Assembly (NCBI RefSeq): GCF_001039355.2 | Contig: NW_019775247.1 | Location: 219,917-283,916 of the forward strand | Origin: Lingula anatina | Lineage: Eukaryota; Brachiopoda; Lingulata; Lingulida; Lingulidae | DNA length: 64,000 nucleotides | Direction of reading: 5' to 3' | In this document: piece after piece, positions 11,160 to 23,600 of the stretch | Layout of the letters: every line of letters starts with the position of its first letter | Numbering within the stretch: position 1 is the stretch's first letter | Notes under the pieces: model-generated | Seen by the model: only the letters and a program-made list of their open reading frames with translations | Told to the model about the DNA's origin: nothing | Databases searched by the model: none | Made by a program: the position numbers and the translations under genes

Positions 11160-13490
11160 TATTTATCGTGCCACTTTACCGGCTTCTTACAGGTAATTTG
11201 TCGAAGGTGAGGGAGGGGGGGCGGGGGGGGGGGAGGGCACTCACTTTCACACCCAAAACTCAGCCATCTAGGTGGCAATCTTACGTTATAGCTAGATATT
11301 ACGTAATATTTAGATGCTGTTATTTTCATTTTGTTTTACACTTAGTTTACGTTTGTGACGCTAAAGCGGTTCACAAATTGACGGTTTTTAGTGGTGAGTA
11401 GTCTGCCATTTGAAACGTCCACTGTGGAGTTGCACTGGGTACTGTATGAATATAATATGCACAGCCAAATGAGGGGGACATAAAAAAGCAAAATGTATGA
11501 TAGCTTTTTTTCATGCCGTGTAAGGTATTGAATCAATTTAATTTTGATCTGTTGGTAAAGGATAGATATCAATGACCATCCCCGCCTAAGTATCATTTTA
11601 ATGACTTTAAAGAGGTGAAATAAATTTAATTGACGACGCAGACTTTATGATAATGTCGAGCAATAATTTGTTGTCAAAATCGATCACTTATTCTAAACTA
11701 TACCGGATTTTTATGCAAAAGGTACTTCGTTCGGACACACGAAAACCTGCATTCGTTGTCGACTGCGGGGACAGCTTCTTGTTGTGGTGAACAGACGTGC
11801 GTTATGTGGGACTTGAACTCGTGACATGCTGACGGTTTGGTAAATTCTTATTGTAACCATGCACGAAACCGACTGCGTCCACCGATCCTACCCACGAGTT
11901 TTCTCTTGTAGTAATCAAACGCAAATTTTAGGAATTATTTCGAGCAAAAAGAAACTCTGAAAATGTTGGGCTTCGAGCCCTAGTCTATCTGTGTCTGTGT
12001 ATAAGACGGCGGTGTTACCACGTACCCACACAAACTTCGTTAGTAATGCAATGATCAAATGAAAACATTCTACTTTCTCACAGGGAGGGACAGTTGGGCT
12101 GTGCATGTATTAATCTGACATAACAATCAATAGGCCGTGAGCCTTACATATGTATTTCATAACGCGCAGTCTGCAAACATGCAAAGAGTCTGCAAACATA
12201 TTATCATCAACATTGTTAAAGGGTGTCTTTCCGATGTAGACGCTTAAATAGGCCTTTCTCTGAAACTTTGCCTATTTGATCCTGAACCCCGTGTCTCACA
12301 CGAAACCGTTGAGAAAATAAAGGTCGAGGTATAGGTTTTTAAGATCATTTAAAGAAAAAAAAGCGCAGCATTTTTTTTTCGTCTAAACTTCTCATCATCA
12401 TGTACACGAGCACTTATTTGAGAAGCCGACACGGAGCATTCCTTCATAGATTCCTCTTTTTACTATGACTATTAGTGTGATATTTTCAGAAACCGAATGG
12501 AGAGGGGGCATGACCCCCTTGACCCCCCCTCTAAATCCGCCGCTGATTTTGATGCTCTTTGATGAATTCAAAATCACCGCTAATTGTCAAAGAAAGAAAA
12601 AAATTCTCTCAACTTATTAATTCACTTTTCAGATAAAATTAAAACCAAATCATACGCATGAAATGTATTAGTATTACTGATTTAGTTCTCAACACTTAAG
12701 CTGCATGCAACATTTGAGTCTCTTATTAAAGGTTTTACTAGATGACCGCTGACCCCAATCAAATAAACAAATGAGCAACATCGAGAGAAATATCATTTTT
12801 ACCATGCATTTCTTACAATATCGAATTGTATCACTTTTCAATCACACTTTTGGATAGAGTTCGCATTACATGTGTTACAATGATCTTGATCCCCAATAAA
12901 TGGCGTTGGCATCTTATTCTAAACAATAACGAATTTTACTAAATAGCGATTGTCAAAGCGATTGACAAGTTAGTCATCGGGACATTGAAAAGACCCATAA
13001 TATTTGGCAACACCTTTATTTCAGATTTTCTGCGCACTAGAGTCTTTTAATATACATGTATGAAGCAGTTTAGGTGCAATTTAATAAATCTAAAATTCTC
13101 AAGAAGAAAAAACTGTTGTAAATATTGATTTTTTAAAATATATTTTTAATTTTGTTTCATTTTTCCACCACTTAATTAATCTGACATGGTATTATTTTTT
13201 AATATTTTTCAATAAATTATCTGACATTTTTGCCTGAACTCAGTTTTGCAGTTACACTTTTTTAATATGGATGTATGTGTAAAATCCTCATGGATACGCG
13301 TCGGTTCTTATGTAAAGTGCTGATAAAAAAAAGCTATTTTAGCCGTGACATAATGTATTACATTAATGTATGATATTTATTAATGGGTGTTGCATCACTG
13401 GGGGGGGGGGGTGCACGTCTGTTGCTGAGAGTAGCAGACCAACAGTTCAGCCCCACGAGACATTTAGGGCATTTCGATGAGATGTAAGCA
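11160..13490. other. Gene-free stretch
   Basis: It contains one dispersed repeat (11342) and otherwise unremarkable AT-rich DNA. No exon is recognised. Confidence 0.5.
11342..11450 (-). repeat. Dispersed repeat shared with 45950-46060
   Basis: Both carry gctaaagcggttcaca, a short gap, cggttttta, and gtccactgtgga(g/a)ttgc in the same order, here inverted relative to 45950-46060. No gene is recognisable. Confidence 0.5.
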
Positions 13491-13494
13491 TACA

Positions 13495-13627
13495 CTTGTC
13501 ACAAACTGTAAAATTACTCACATGGCATATTTCCACAACGCCACCTGTGTCACCCAGCGACTGATGAAGATGGCCGACCGCCCATCGAAATTTCTCATGT
13601 GAGTCATTTTGCAGTTTGTGACAAAAG
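13495..13627. mobile_element. Foldback element with 30-base inverted ends
   Basis: The left end cttgtcacaaactgtaaaat, tactcacatg and the right end catgtgagtcattttgcagt, ttgtgacaa are complementary with few changes. Non-coding. Confidence 0.65.
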
Positions 13628-13812
13628 AGCGCATTCGGAGCAGCAGATTAACAGATTCGCGGGTCAAATGTGGCCGACCCACTTGAATGCTTGTTGCGTA
13701 GTCACCCCGGGGAAACTATTCAGTGTTTTATCGGGAATTTAGCGCAAGCTCTCTAGTGGGTCGCCATATTTGATCCACGGATTTGTTAGTTCTCTGTTCT
13801 GAATGCTCTCTG

Positions 13813-14154
13813 TAAAGCCTTTAGGTCCCAACTACGTTTTGGACGCACGGTTTTTAGGTTCCTTGCGTCCGTCTAGGACGTAGCTAGATCGCAGGGAAGG
13901 AATCAAGTAAAGCCTAGGTCCTAACCGAACGTACGGGCTGCTACGTGTGGTCTACGGCCAAAAAAAATGGGAAAAACGTGGGAGTTCGTGCGTGAGGAGC
14001 ACGTCCATCGTGCGCATTTGGAGGACGCAAATAGCACGCATAAACTTTTCGACATGATCAATAGCCGCTACGTGCGATCTAGCTACGTCCTAGCCGGACG
14101 TAAGGAACCAAAAAAAAAAAGAGCGTCCAAAACGTAGTTGGGACCTAGGCTTAA
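13813..14154. mobile_element. Foldback element (aggtcccaactacgttttgg)
   Basis: The ends aggtcccaactacgttttgg and ccaaaacgtagttgggacct are exact complements. Further in, gtccgtctaggacgtagcta pairs with ctagctacgtcctagccgga. It is about 340 bases and non-coding. Confidence 0.75.
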
Positions 14155-14204
14155 GGGCAGTTTTTACCTCTGTCAACCACCAAAGTAATGATACTTTATG
14201 AACA

Positions 14205-14620
14205 TACAGAGTGAACCAAAAAGGTGTTTCCACTTTTGATAAAGAAGCATTTTCTATCGAAATGAAAATTTAACAATTTTTGCATACCTGTTTTACAGAC
14301 ATGTAAGTTTTGTGTGGTGTAAGTTTATTGCTCGAATACCATATTTTGCGAGAACAGCTCAATAATTTATAATGTGCTCCATCCAAGCTTCTATGCGCCG
14401 AATCACTGTGGCTACTCGCACACTTAAGTTTGTATTGACAGTGTTATACATTTTGTGCGGAATTCTCCAGATCTCCGTTAGAATGTTATTTTTGAGAGCA
14501 TCAGTAGTTTAATGTTTGTTGACAAAGACATTGTCTTTTAAGTATCCCCTCCAAAACCAATTTAATGGCCAAAGGTCTCCCGTGGCACGAACCGACCTTG
14601 GTCAGCACATTCTATAACTG
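14205..14620 (-). mobile_element. Mariner-like transposase C-terminal remnant
   Basis: Minus strand: DLWPLNWFWRGYLKDNVFVN, then LKNNILTEIWRIPHKM and RRIEAWMEHIINY. This matches the (PLDFFLWG)YLKDxVY...RIEACIxxxGxHF-type end of mariner transposases. A terminal sequence cagagtgaaccaaaaagg is at 14208. It is 5' truncated and abuts a TTAA MITE at 14625. Confidence 0.65.
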
Positions 14621-14624
14621 GCCT

Positions 14625-14983
14625 TTAAAGGGATAATAACTCTTCGAATGATATCTATATTTCACAATAAAAAACATTGTGAACAACTCATAGAAATATA
14701 ATATATTCTATTTTACCACAAAAATGGCATTTATAGCTATTATTCTGACATCTGAGCTTGTCTTTAGACCACGTGACCTCCATTAATGGCTATAATCCGT
14801 TATAATCTCTTAAGAGATTTTAACAAAAAAAAAAACTTTATAGAAAAAAACAGGGACTAACTTTGAATGTAAAAATGGATTCATTAACCATTGGCAAGTA
14901 TGGGAGAATTGTTGCTTACTCCAGGAAAATTCGTTTTTTTTTTTTTTTTTTTTTGCCAAAACGAAGAGTTATTATCCCTTTAA
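14625..14983. mobile_element. MITE with TTAA ends, copy 2
   Basis: It is nearly identical to the copy at 9269-9612 along its whole length, with the same TTAAAGGGATAATAACTCTT ends and a longer poly-T run near the 3' end. Confidence 0.8.
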
Positions 14984-14989
14984 GATCGC

Positions 14990-17390
14990 TATCTATCAGG
15001 TGCTCTCAAAAAAAATGTCGACAAGTTTCATTTTTTATACAACTCGTTTTGAATTCTTTTGGAGTACAAGGGCATGGATATGATGAAATAAAATCCACCA
15101 CTAGTGCACGAACGAACTGCAAATAATAAATTGTGAACCAATAAGCATCGCAAGTTTAAGTACTCCTTTTTCCCGAAAATAAACAATTTGATGATGATTC
15201 TCTTTTTTTATCATTTTGCAGTGTTAACGCCTGTGATAGAACCCGTGGCTTTCATTATTTTATTTTTACGATGCCAATTTACATGTAGTCTTTGGGTTGA
15301 GCTTTTTCCTCGAGTAAGCGTAATTTTGGAATATGAGAACTAGTCTAAAATTATACAAATGCAAATAAAAAATTGTTTCGGTTAATCTGCCACTTGAGTG
15401 AGGTTGTAAGCATGTGGGTTTATCGGCGTGTGTTTTAGTTTTACATGTATCAAAGTCTACGGGACAATATGTCGGGAATACCTTTTTTAAAGGGCTGTAA
15501 AAAAAAATTCGTTTTCTTCCTAACCAGGTTTGCAGTGCATCTTGTGATTGACAGGCGACAATCAGATTTTTCCAGTTTACATCAACTTTGACGGGAGCTG
15601 TCAAGTGCACACGACTTTGATTGGCAGTTTTTATAAACAAACGACAACCACACTCATTAAACAGTTTATCACTATATAGCTGCTGAGCACGTAAAACTCC
15701 AACGCTTACAACCTTTGATTGACAAGGTGTCAATCAAAGTCCTTCAGTTGATAGAGGCTGTCAAGTGCGGGCAGATTGATTGACAGTTACATGTATATAA
15801 ACAAACGTCAATAATCACGCAGATACGGGAAATATGCAATAGAGCGTGTTATTATCTGTAGTGCCAGCAAATACACTATTAGCGGTAGAATAATTTTTTC
15901 TGCATTAGTCGTGGAATAAAGACAATCTCTCATTTGCAGCTGTAAGAATCCACTTATATTTTCAGAGTACATGTAAGGTAATTAAACCTGCTAATTTATT
16001 TTCTCGGGTCCACCGAATTTTGATTAAAATAGTTGATCGGTCTAATGATCTAAGTGAATCTTATTGCTAATGACTCTTATCTTAGATCGTCTAAGGTATG
16101 AAGCATACGTATTGTGAAAAAATACCCATTGACGGATATTTAAGCATGCCGCAATATACAAGTGTAGAGAGCATTTTACACCCCTCCATACAAAATGTGA
16201 GATGTGGTGCCACAAATTAAAAGAATAATCTAGTAAATGTAATTCACTTAAGGTTTTCTTTTTTTATCCACCATTTTTACCAGTTTTTTTTTACCAGTTT
16301 GTTCTCTGTCACATTTTCTTTTCATTCTATTCTTGGGACAGAAAAAAATATTTATATAGTTCACTGAGATAACATTATTACTGTATCAATTATAACAACA
16401 ACCAAGACATTGATAGATGTCATTTATTAGCTATATAAAATACTGAGACAGTTATCACATAACGAGTTATGTACTATACCTTATACCTCTTGTATTCATA
16501 GTTCAGACTTTCTTATAAAAATAACAAGAAAGCAAATTGCTGCCTTCAATATAAAAAATGTAATATGGTAAATGGTTGATTTGTCTCTGTACATTTGGAG
16601 GGATTGACACATTGCATGTTTTTTTTTTCTCTCCAGGAATATTAGATACACAACAAAGTCATCACTTTCTGATCTTGTACAACAATGAGCCAAGAAAGCA
16701 AAAGACAAATATAAAATTATTAACATGTAACAAAATAAAATACAACAAATAAATCACCCAAGCATTTACACCTTTAAATGTTCTTTTGCATGTTTTGAGC
16801 AATTTCTCTTCCACAAAATTGCCAAGTTCTCATTATTATTACTTTTGAGCTCATGCAAACTTTTCGATTATTGCAATATATAAATAACAACAGCAAAATA
16901 AAAATGTACTTTTTATAAAGTATCACATCTTTTCAGTCTTGTTAGTATGCACAGCTGCAATCCATTACTGAAAAGTTTGTTAATATTTTTTTTTTAATAT
17001 TCATGATTTTTTAAATTGATTTCTTTGCCATAAGGGTCCATCTATAAAAGTCCAGTTTTTTTTTTTTGTTTTTTTTTTTTTACATAAAAATAATATATTA
17101 TTTCTTCCTCTCTTCTATAACCCTTATTTAAATGTCTTCAAAGAAGTCACATGGTGTATTCATTCTGATTTTTCTTCAATGAATGTGCACATGAAAATGG
17201 TGTCAAGCTACACCAGTTCTATCTTTCTTCCTTATTGCTTTTTTCTCACCCACCATAAAGAGCCATGTTCTTCCGACTTCAAACATTTACACTTGTACTT
17301 TAAACTGAATCATTTCTCCACACCTGTAAACTTTCATTGTGCACTTTAATTTCTTTTCATTCAAATTCAAGACAAGAGGCTCCACCTGCA
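14990..17390. other. Gene-free stretch 3' of CCDC60
   Basis: It holds the tandem duplication at 15530, then AT-rich DNA with poly-T runs near 17057-17085. The part next to 17396 should be the CCDC60 3' UTR. Nothing else is seen. Confidence 0.5.
15530..15815 (+). repeat. Direct tandem duplication of about 170 bases
   Basis: The blocks tgattgacaggcgacaatca / tgattgacaaggtgtcaatc, gagctgtcaagtgc / gaggctgtcaagtgcg and ataaacaaacg recur in order. The 155-codon minus frame overlapping it is not a gene. Confidence 0.55.
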
Positions 17391-17395
17391 CACCA

Positions 17396-17632
17396 TCATT
17401 TTTCTCCCTTTTTCCCTCTCTCCAAGTTCAGGACAGGTGGTGCCGTCTGGGGTCGTTTCATAGCTGGGAAGTATTGCCGAAACCACTCCTCAAAGTCCTC
17501 TACGGTCATCTCCACGATGCGCTCACGACAAAACTCGATTGCCGCGCTGACATCTGGGTTGCAAATCTCCCAGTCTCGAAGACGCTCTAGGATCTTTAGG
17601 AAGTGTAAAACTGTCTGCTTGCCACTGTCAAT
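17396..17632 (-). CDS. CCDC60: Last coding exon of CCDC60
   Basis: The acceptor taatttcag is followed by 78 codons and TGA. This is the best-conserved C-terminal part: KQTVLHFLKILERLRDWEIC, NPDVSAAIEFCRERIVEM, then a WF motif. The tail after KRPQTAPP is lysine-rich. An ATTAAA about 40 bases past the stop is a possible polyadenylation signal. Confidence 0.88.
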   Translation of the reverse strand: MDSGKQTVLHFLKILERLRDWEICNPDVSAAIEFCRERIVEMTVEDFEEWFRQYFPAMKRPQTAPPVLNLERGKKGEK

Positions 17633-20600
17633 CTGAAATTATTAAGAGGTGATAATTTTGATGAATTCTTACACATTCAGTGAAGAACATCTTTTAGTGT
17701 CTCTCCTTTAATGATATTAAACACCAGTCATGTGATCAAAGCTTTTTTAAGAAGAGTTATTAATAAACCATAACGCCTCATAGGAAGAAAAAGATATTTA
17801 GTCTCTGTAAAAGATATTTGCTCTTTTTATCTTCTAATATGTTTTATTGTGTAAAAAAATCAACCAAGATCTAAGTTATTTCACTCTTTTGTTGCTTTTG
17901 TCCCTTAAAAAGACAAATCGCATCACACAGGTTATTACAATGATGGTAACCATGACGACAGTGACACAAGTGACCAGCACAGCCCTTGTGATTATTGCTT
18001 TTACTTTCTAGGCACTTAGTCCAGTTTTAGATATTTTTCAGTAACAGTAGGAAAAGTAGGGGGTTTTCTTTCAAAGTAGGAGGGTACTACCCAATAAGCA
18101 TGTTATTATCATTGTTTAAATTATCACTGGATTCAAAAAAAAAAATTTGTTGTACCCCCAATCTTAGTGGTCAGACATAGTCCTCCAAATTATAGCCGAC
18201 TAGATAGTGGAAGACGTACTGGATCTAATAATGACTGACTAGATAACAGATTCAAAGATTCAGAAATTTACTTAACGTACTACAACTGGATTGGTTAGAA
18301 CCCTGTATAATACGACTCATAATATGTACACCCATACTTTTAAGGGAGTGAAAAGTCAAACCATACATTATTCTCGCAGTATAAAAAAAGTATAAGTGAA
18401 CTGTTGCATGACTGGCACATATATTGAAGCAAAAATAAATAAAATGATGTAAAACGGACATTTAACAAAATAGCAGTGACATAAATCCACAAATAATATA
18501 AGAAAGTTATTTTTATAAAAATCAAAACACACCAGACATTGCATTTGTTTACACAACCAAAACCATGCTAAAACTTCAAAAAACAAATACAGACTGAGAC
18601 AGACGACACCAATTAATAAAAGAACATTATAAAAAGTCTTACAGCACCCAATATCAATATTTCAAATAAACGAAACATATAAAACAAGACAAACAATGCT
18701 TATTTTAAAAATTAAAAACCCAGACACAAAGGCACATCCAATATTACTACCTTGTGTGAGATTTCATGGTACTGCAGCAAGGACAAATAATAAATTATAA
18801 GTCACCATATTAATTCTAAATTCTAAATCATTGTCATTGATACTTGTCAAAAATTTCATAACATTATTTATTCCAATACTTCTATCTTCCTTGCACTATT
18901 AAGTTACTTAGCAATACAAATTTGTTAGCATAGCAATGTAAATTCTACAATCCACTAAAAGACTAAATACAAACACAAATGTTAGCATAAAATGTCAATT
19001 CTATAATTAACCTTAGAACTAAATACAAAACATATTTCATTTTAATACCAAATATAAGGGCCCTCACCTTTCCATATTTCTCTAGCTTGTCCATGATTTT
19101 CCTGAAGTACATCCTGTCTTTGGGGCTGAGGTCAAGACTGTCCACAGTAGTCAGCAGGTCACTGTACCTACAGTAACAGTAGCAGTAACAGTGACTATAT
19201 TGTCACAGTGACACTTTTATAACATCAAACTGGTTAACAGGTCAATATACCTACAGCAACAATGACAGTGTTGTCATGACATTGTAATTACATCACAGTG
19301 ACAATAAGGATGACAGTAACAATATCATGACAAAAAAAAAAAAACATAACAAATGCACTACATTTAAATCACTACTGTAAAAGCAATCATGACTTCAGAA
19401 TATCAATGACAAAAACATCACAAAGTCAATAGCAATTATATCACTTTACCTTTAGTGACAATAACAATGATATCTCAATGCCAACAATGACATCATAGTG
19501 ACAATAACAATGATATCATAATACCAGTAACAGTGACATCACAATGCCAACAATGACATCATAGTGACAATAACAATGATATCATAATACCAGTAACAGT
19601 GACATCACAATGCCAACAATGACATCACAGTGACAATAACAATGACATCATAATAACAGTAACAGTGACAACACAATGCCAACAATGACATCATAGTGAC
19701 ATTAACAATAATATCATAAGGCCAGTAACAGTGACATCACAATGTCAACAATAACTCCATTGTGACAATAACAATGATATCATAATGACAGTAACAGTGA
19801 CATCATAATGCCAACAATGACATCAGTGTCAATAACAACAATATCTTAATGATAGTAACAGTGACATCATGCAGATAGTATAAGGTCAGTTTGCAGTCTA
19901 ATATTTATATTCAGCTTAAAATCAAATGAGTAGTCAAAATTTAAATAACCTACCATTGACAATGTATTGGTTTTTGTTTGAGTCTCTCTGCTCTCTTGGC
20001 GTCTTTGTCGGCCAGTGCTTCCTTCATCTGCTTCAGGGCGTCGTGAACTGTATTTTTAGAGAATGGAATGGCCAGAAACTTTTGCTGACATGTGGCATAC
20101 TTTTGTCTGAAAACATAAGTAAATTTGGATGAATTAGGTCTTTCAAAATAAACATTGTATAAATCTAATTTCATTACTTAACTTCAGTCACAAAAATGAC
20201 TCTGTTTTAAAAATTAGTTTTTAAGGGTCTGTTTCAAAAATTAGTTTTTAATATTGTTAGTCTAAGATCTGGATTGAAATGATTTGGCCTTTAAAACTTA
20301 AGACAGAACAGTAGAATATTCCATACACACAATTCAAGATAAATCACTGGCTGTCTACAGTATACATCATAAAATGCTGCCAACATTCTTGGTAAAAATA
20401 AATTATAATAAAACAGTAGAATTTGCATGTGAAAATACAAGTTGGAACAGACTATCCGTTTAATTTAATGTGAGCTCTTTTATACAGTTTCGCACATTCA
20501 GTTCTTTATCTTTAGACAGGATCAAGATTTCCAGATTGAGTACATAACAAACCAATGTCCAGTTTATGCAAGGTTGTTGCCATTAGATCTACTCTAACAG

Positions 20601-23600
20601 TTATAGTTCACCGTATTAGTTACAGTAGTAGAAATACTTTTTTTTTAATTTCAAATCAATGTCAGTACAAATAACCTACTTTTCTATCTGCTCCAATTTT
20701 TCGTGGAGTTCCAGAGCTTTCTCCTCGGCAGTTTCTGCAAACTTCAGTTTCATGTCTGTTGCCATGTGGCTCCATCTATTGCTGGGAAGATTGGCCTGCA
20801 GCTCCAACAACGCTGGAGAGCTGAAAATGTGAATGGAAAATGAAATTAAAACAGCCCAAACACAGAACACACAGATGTTTTCTACTCTAATCCATTCAGT
20901 GACTTAACAAGCTTAAACATAAGTCAGTCTCATAAAAGCAAAATAAAAATTAGGGCATGCATTAAACTTGACATTAACAATGGCACTATTTTTAGGCAGC
21001 TGTACAGTTGCTAGGGTTCATATCTGGAATTAAGTAAGACTGCATACTTAATTCTTAGGACTGTAACTAAGGTTCAACTGTCAGTTCAATTTTGGACGCA
21101 CAAGAAAATAGACTGAATTTATCATCAACGTGTCATCAAAAGAGTTAACCACAAATTGACGTGAGGACTAGCTAAACATACAAACCTTTTAGGTCTGAGT
21201 AAGTGCACAGCATTTGCCCTGAGAGTTCTGGCAGACATGGTCCTCTCGTAGATACTGTCTGCTATCTTGTTTTCTTCTCCAGACTGAAAAGTTACAAAAA
21301 AAATATTATATGATGATTTTTTTGGAACAAGAAACATTTTCCCATAAATGATTTTTACAGAGCATTATTGTTCTTATCTCTGAACGTAAAAATATAATTT
21401 GAAATTTGATTTTCTCGGATAACATTTTATGCAGATTTGTTTTCCGATCCATTAAAAGTATCATTATAATCAGGATAAATGTTTTATTTTCAATCAACCA
21501 TCAGATTAAAGTGACTGGCACTGAAATTACAGGTTGACTCAGAAGTGAGATCCACAGTTTGGTTTATAATATATAGTCTGATAAAAAAAATATGTCTGTT
21601 TTAGATTTGTATCCTTGAGTATATCAAGGACAAAATTCAACCAGTTATACTCACAGCATGCTCTGCTTTCTTGGAAGTTTTTCTGGGAGATTTTACCCCT
21701 GACTCCCCTTCAGAAGACCTACAGAAACAAATGGATACTTCAACAATACTTCATCACGCAATATTCTTTTTTTAAACAATTTTTCGATGAATTTGAATAA
21801 ATAAGTAAGACCATTTATGGAAATTCCTTGCCAATCTGACCTTCAAAAGGAAGAGAGAGAATTCAAAGAAAGAAACTGACCTCTTTTTATCCTTTTTCTT
21901 TTTCTTCTTCTCTGGCTGACTAGGTGGTGGTGGCGGTGGCAGATCTCCCGAGTTTCCCTGCTCTGCTTTCTCACGCTCGGCTTTCTCCTTGCTCAGTGAC
22001 TCATAGTAATCATCCAGAAAGCTGAAGATTCCTAGAAACATTTTAAATTATTAATTAAGAATAGTCTGAATTCAAATCATAATTATACATCAAGAGTAAC
22101 CAAATAACTGATAATAAAAGCAGTTAATGAGAAATGGGAATTAAGCCAAAATATACCAGGCCCCAGTTTCACAATAAAAATTCAAGTCAGTTCTCTGGCT
22201 TAGTTGACTAGGATAACCATGAGAGTGCTATAACACTGCTCCTGATAGGTTAAGATGTCCACATGTGACCATGTAACCTTGGTAATTAAGTTCTTAGCCA
22301 GAAAACTTTTTTTTTTGTGAAACCAGGCAAGGATCAACCTGGCAAGGATTACCTTTAGTGTCAGCTGGCTCCTCCTCTTCTTCAATTGGAGGTGTGAAAG
22401 GGGCCTCTGTGTCTAAATGCTGTCCGTCGTTCCTGGCGCTGTTCAGCTGAGTCTCGCTACCTTTGGGACTGCCGCTGGCCGCAGAGTTGGACTCTCTTGA
22501 TCTCGGTGGGAAATGACTGCTTATGACTGTGGATGATGTCTTCCGCCTTGGATTGCTTCCACGTAGGAGTCTGCGAGCCTGTGATTATTATATTATTATT
22601 ATATTATATTATTATTATTATATATTATATTATTATTATATGTCATTAGTTTGTCAGCGGGACTATAGATGGCAGTACAATCTGGATTGTTAAATAGATA
22701 ATCATGCACATGGAGTTTTCAGTCAAAATTTAAATAAAACTAATGTACACTAAAAGATGCTTAAAACTATGTAATGTTTTCTACTGTGAGAGTGACTGCA
22801 ACTGATACAGTACATGTAACATCCATATTATTCAACAAACCATATACAAACAACTCAAATAAAAGAAAAAAATGATTTTTTTTTTAATTTTGCAGATTAT
22901 TTGACTTTTAATTCAAAGTACCAATGAAAATTATAATCCCATGGAAGAGCTAGGTCTAACTGTTTCAACTATCTGACAAGTGAATATGAGAAAGAATTTG
23001 GAGAAGAAGAAGAGTTTGTCTTCCACAACAAATGGACACAAAAAAAAGGGAAAGTGTTGGGAAGGAGTGTGGGACTTGAAACATATTCTCATTATCAGAA
23101 CACTGCCAATCTCACAAACTAAACTAAAATTGTCCCCATTTAGAATGAGACTAGGTGTTGTTATCACGGAGGCACAGGGTCTGGATGGGTCAAGGAACAT
23201 TAAATGGTGAAGATCCCTCACACAGTGATGGTTTTAACAAGAAATGACAGAGAAATAACCAATCAAAAAACAGTAAACTAAGGCTTCGTTCACATGCAAT
23301 GTCTATTTTCTAATTTTTATTTTCTATTTGCGCTATCTTATGATCACGGTCTGTGCCCTGAATATCCCGCCGCGTAATTACTGGCAGCGTGAGCCAGTTA
23401 CTTATAGTAACTTATAGTAACTGGCTCGCGCTGCCAGTAATTACGCCGCGGGATATTCAGGCCACAGACCGTGATCATAAGACATACCGCAAATAGAAAA
23501 TAGAATTTAGAAAATAGACATTGCATGTGAACGAAGCCTTATAGACAGAAGATCATATAAAAGTTCCAAAAGAAGGGCAAAAAAGAAAAGAATGTTAAGT

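Noticed and set aside
11760-11880. tRNA-like B box on the minus strand (agttcaagtccc), possible tRNA or SINE
   Set aside because: No A box at the right distance and no cloverleaf could be drawn.
15266-15733. 155-codon minus-strand open frame
   Set aside because: It overlaps a direct tandem duplication, has no recognised motif and no splice context; it looks accidental.
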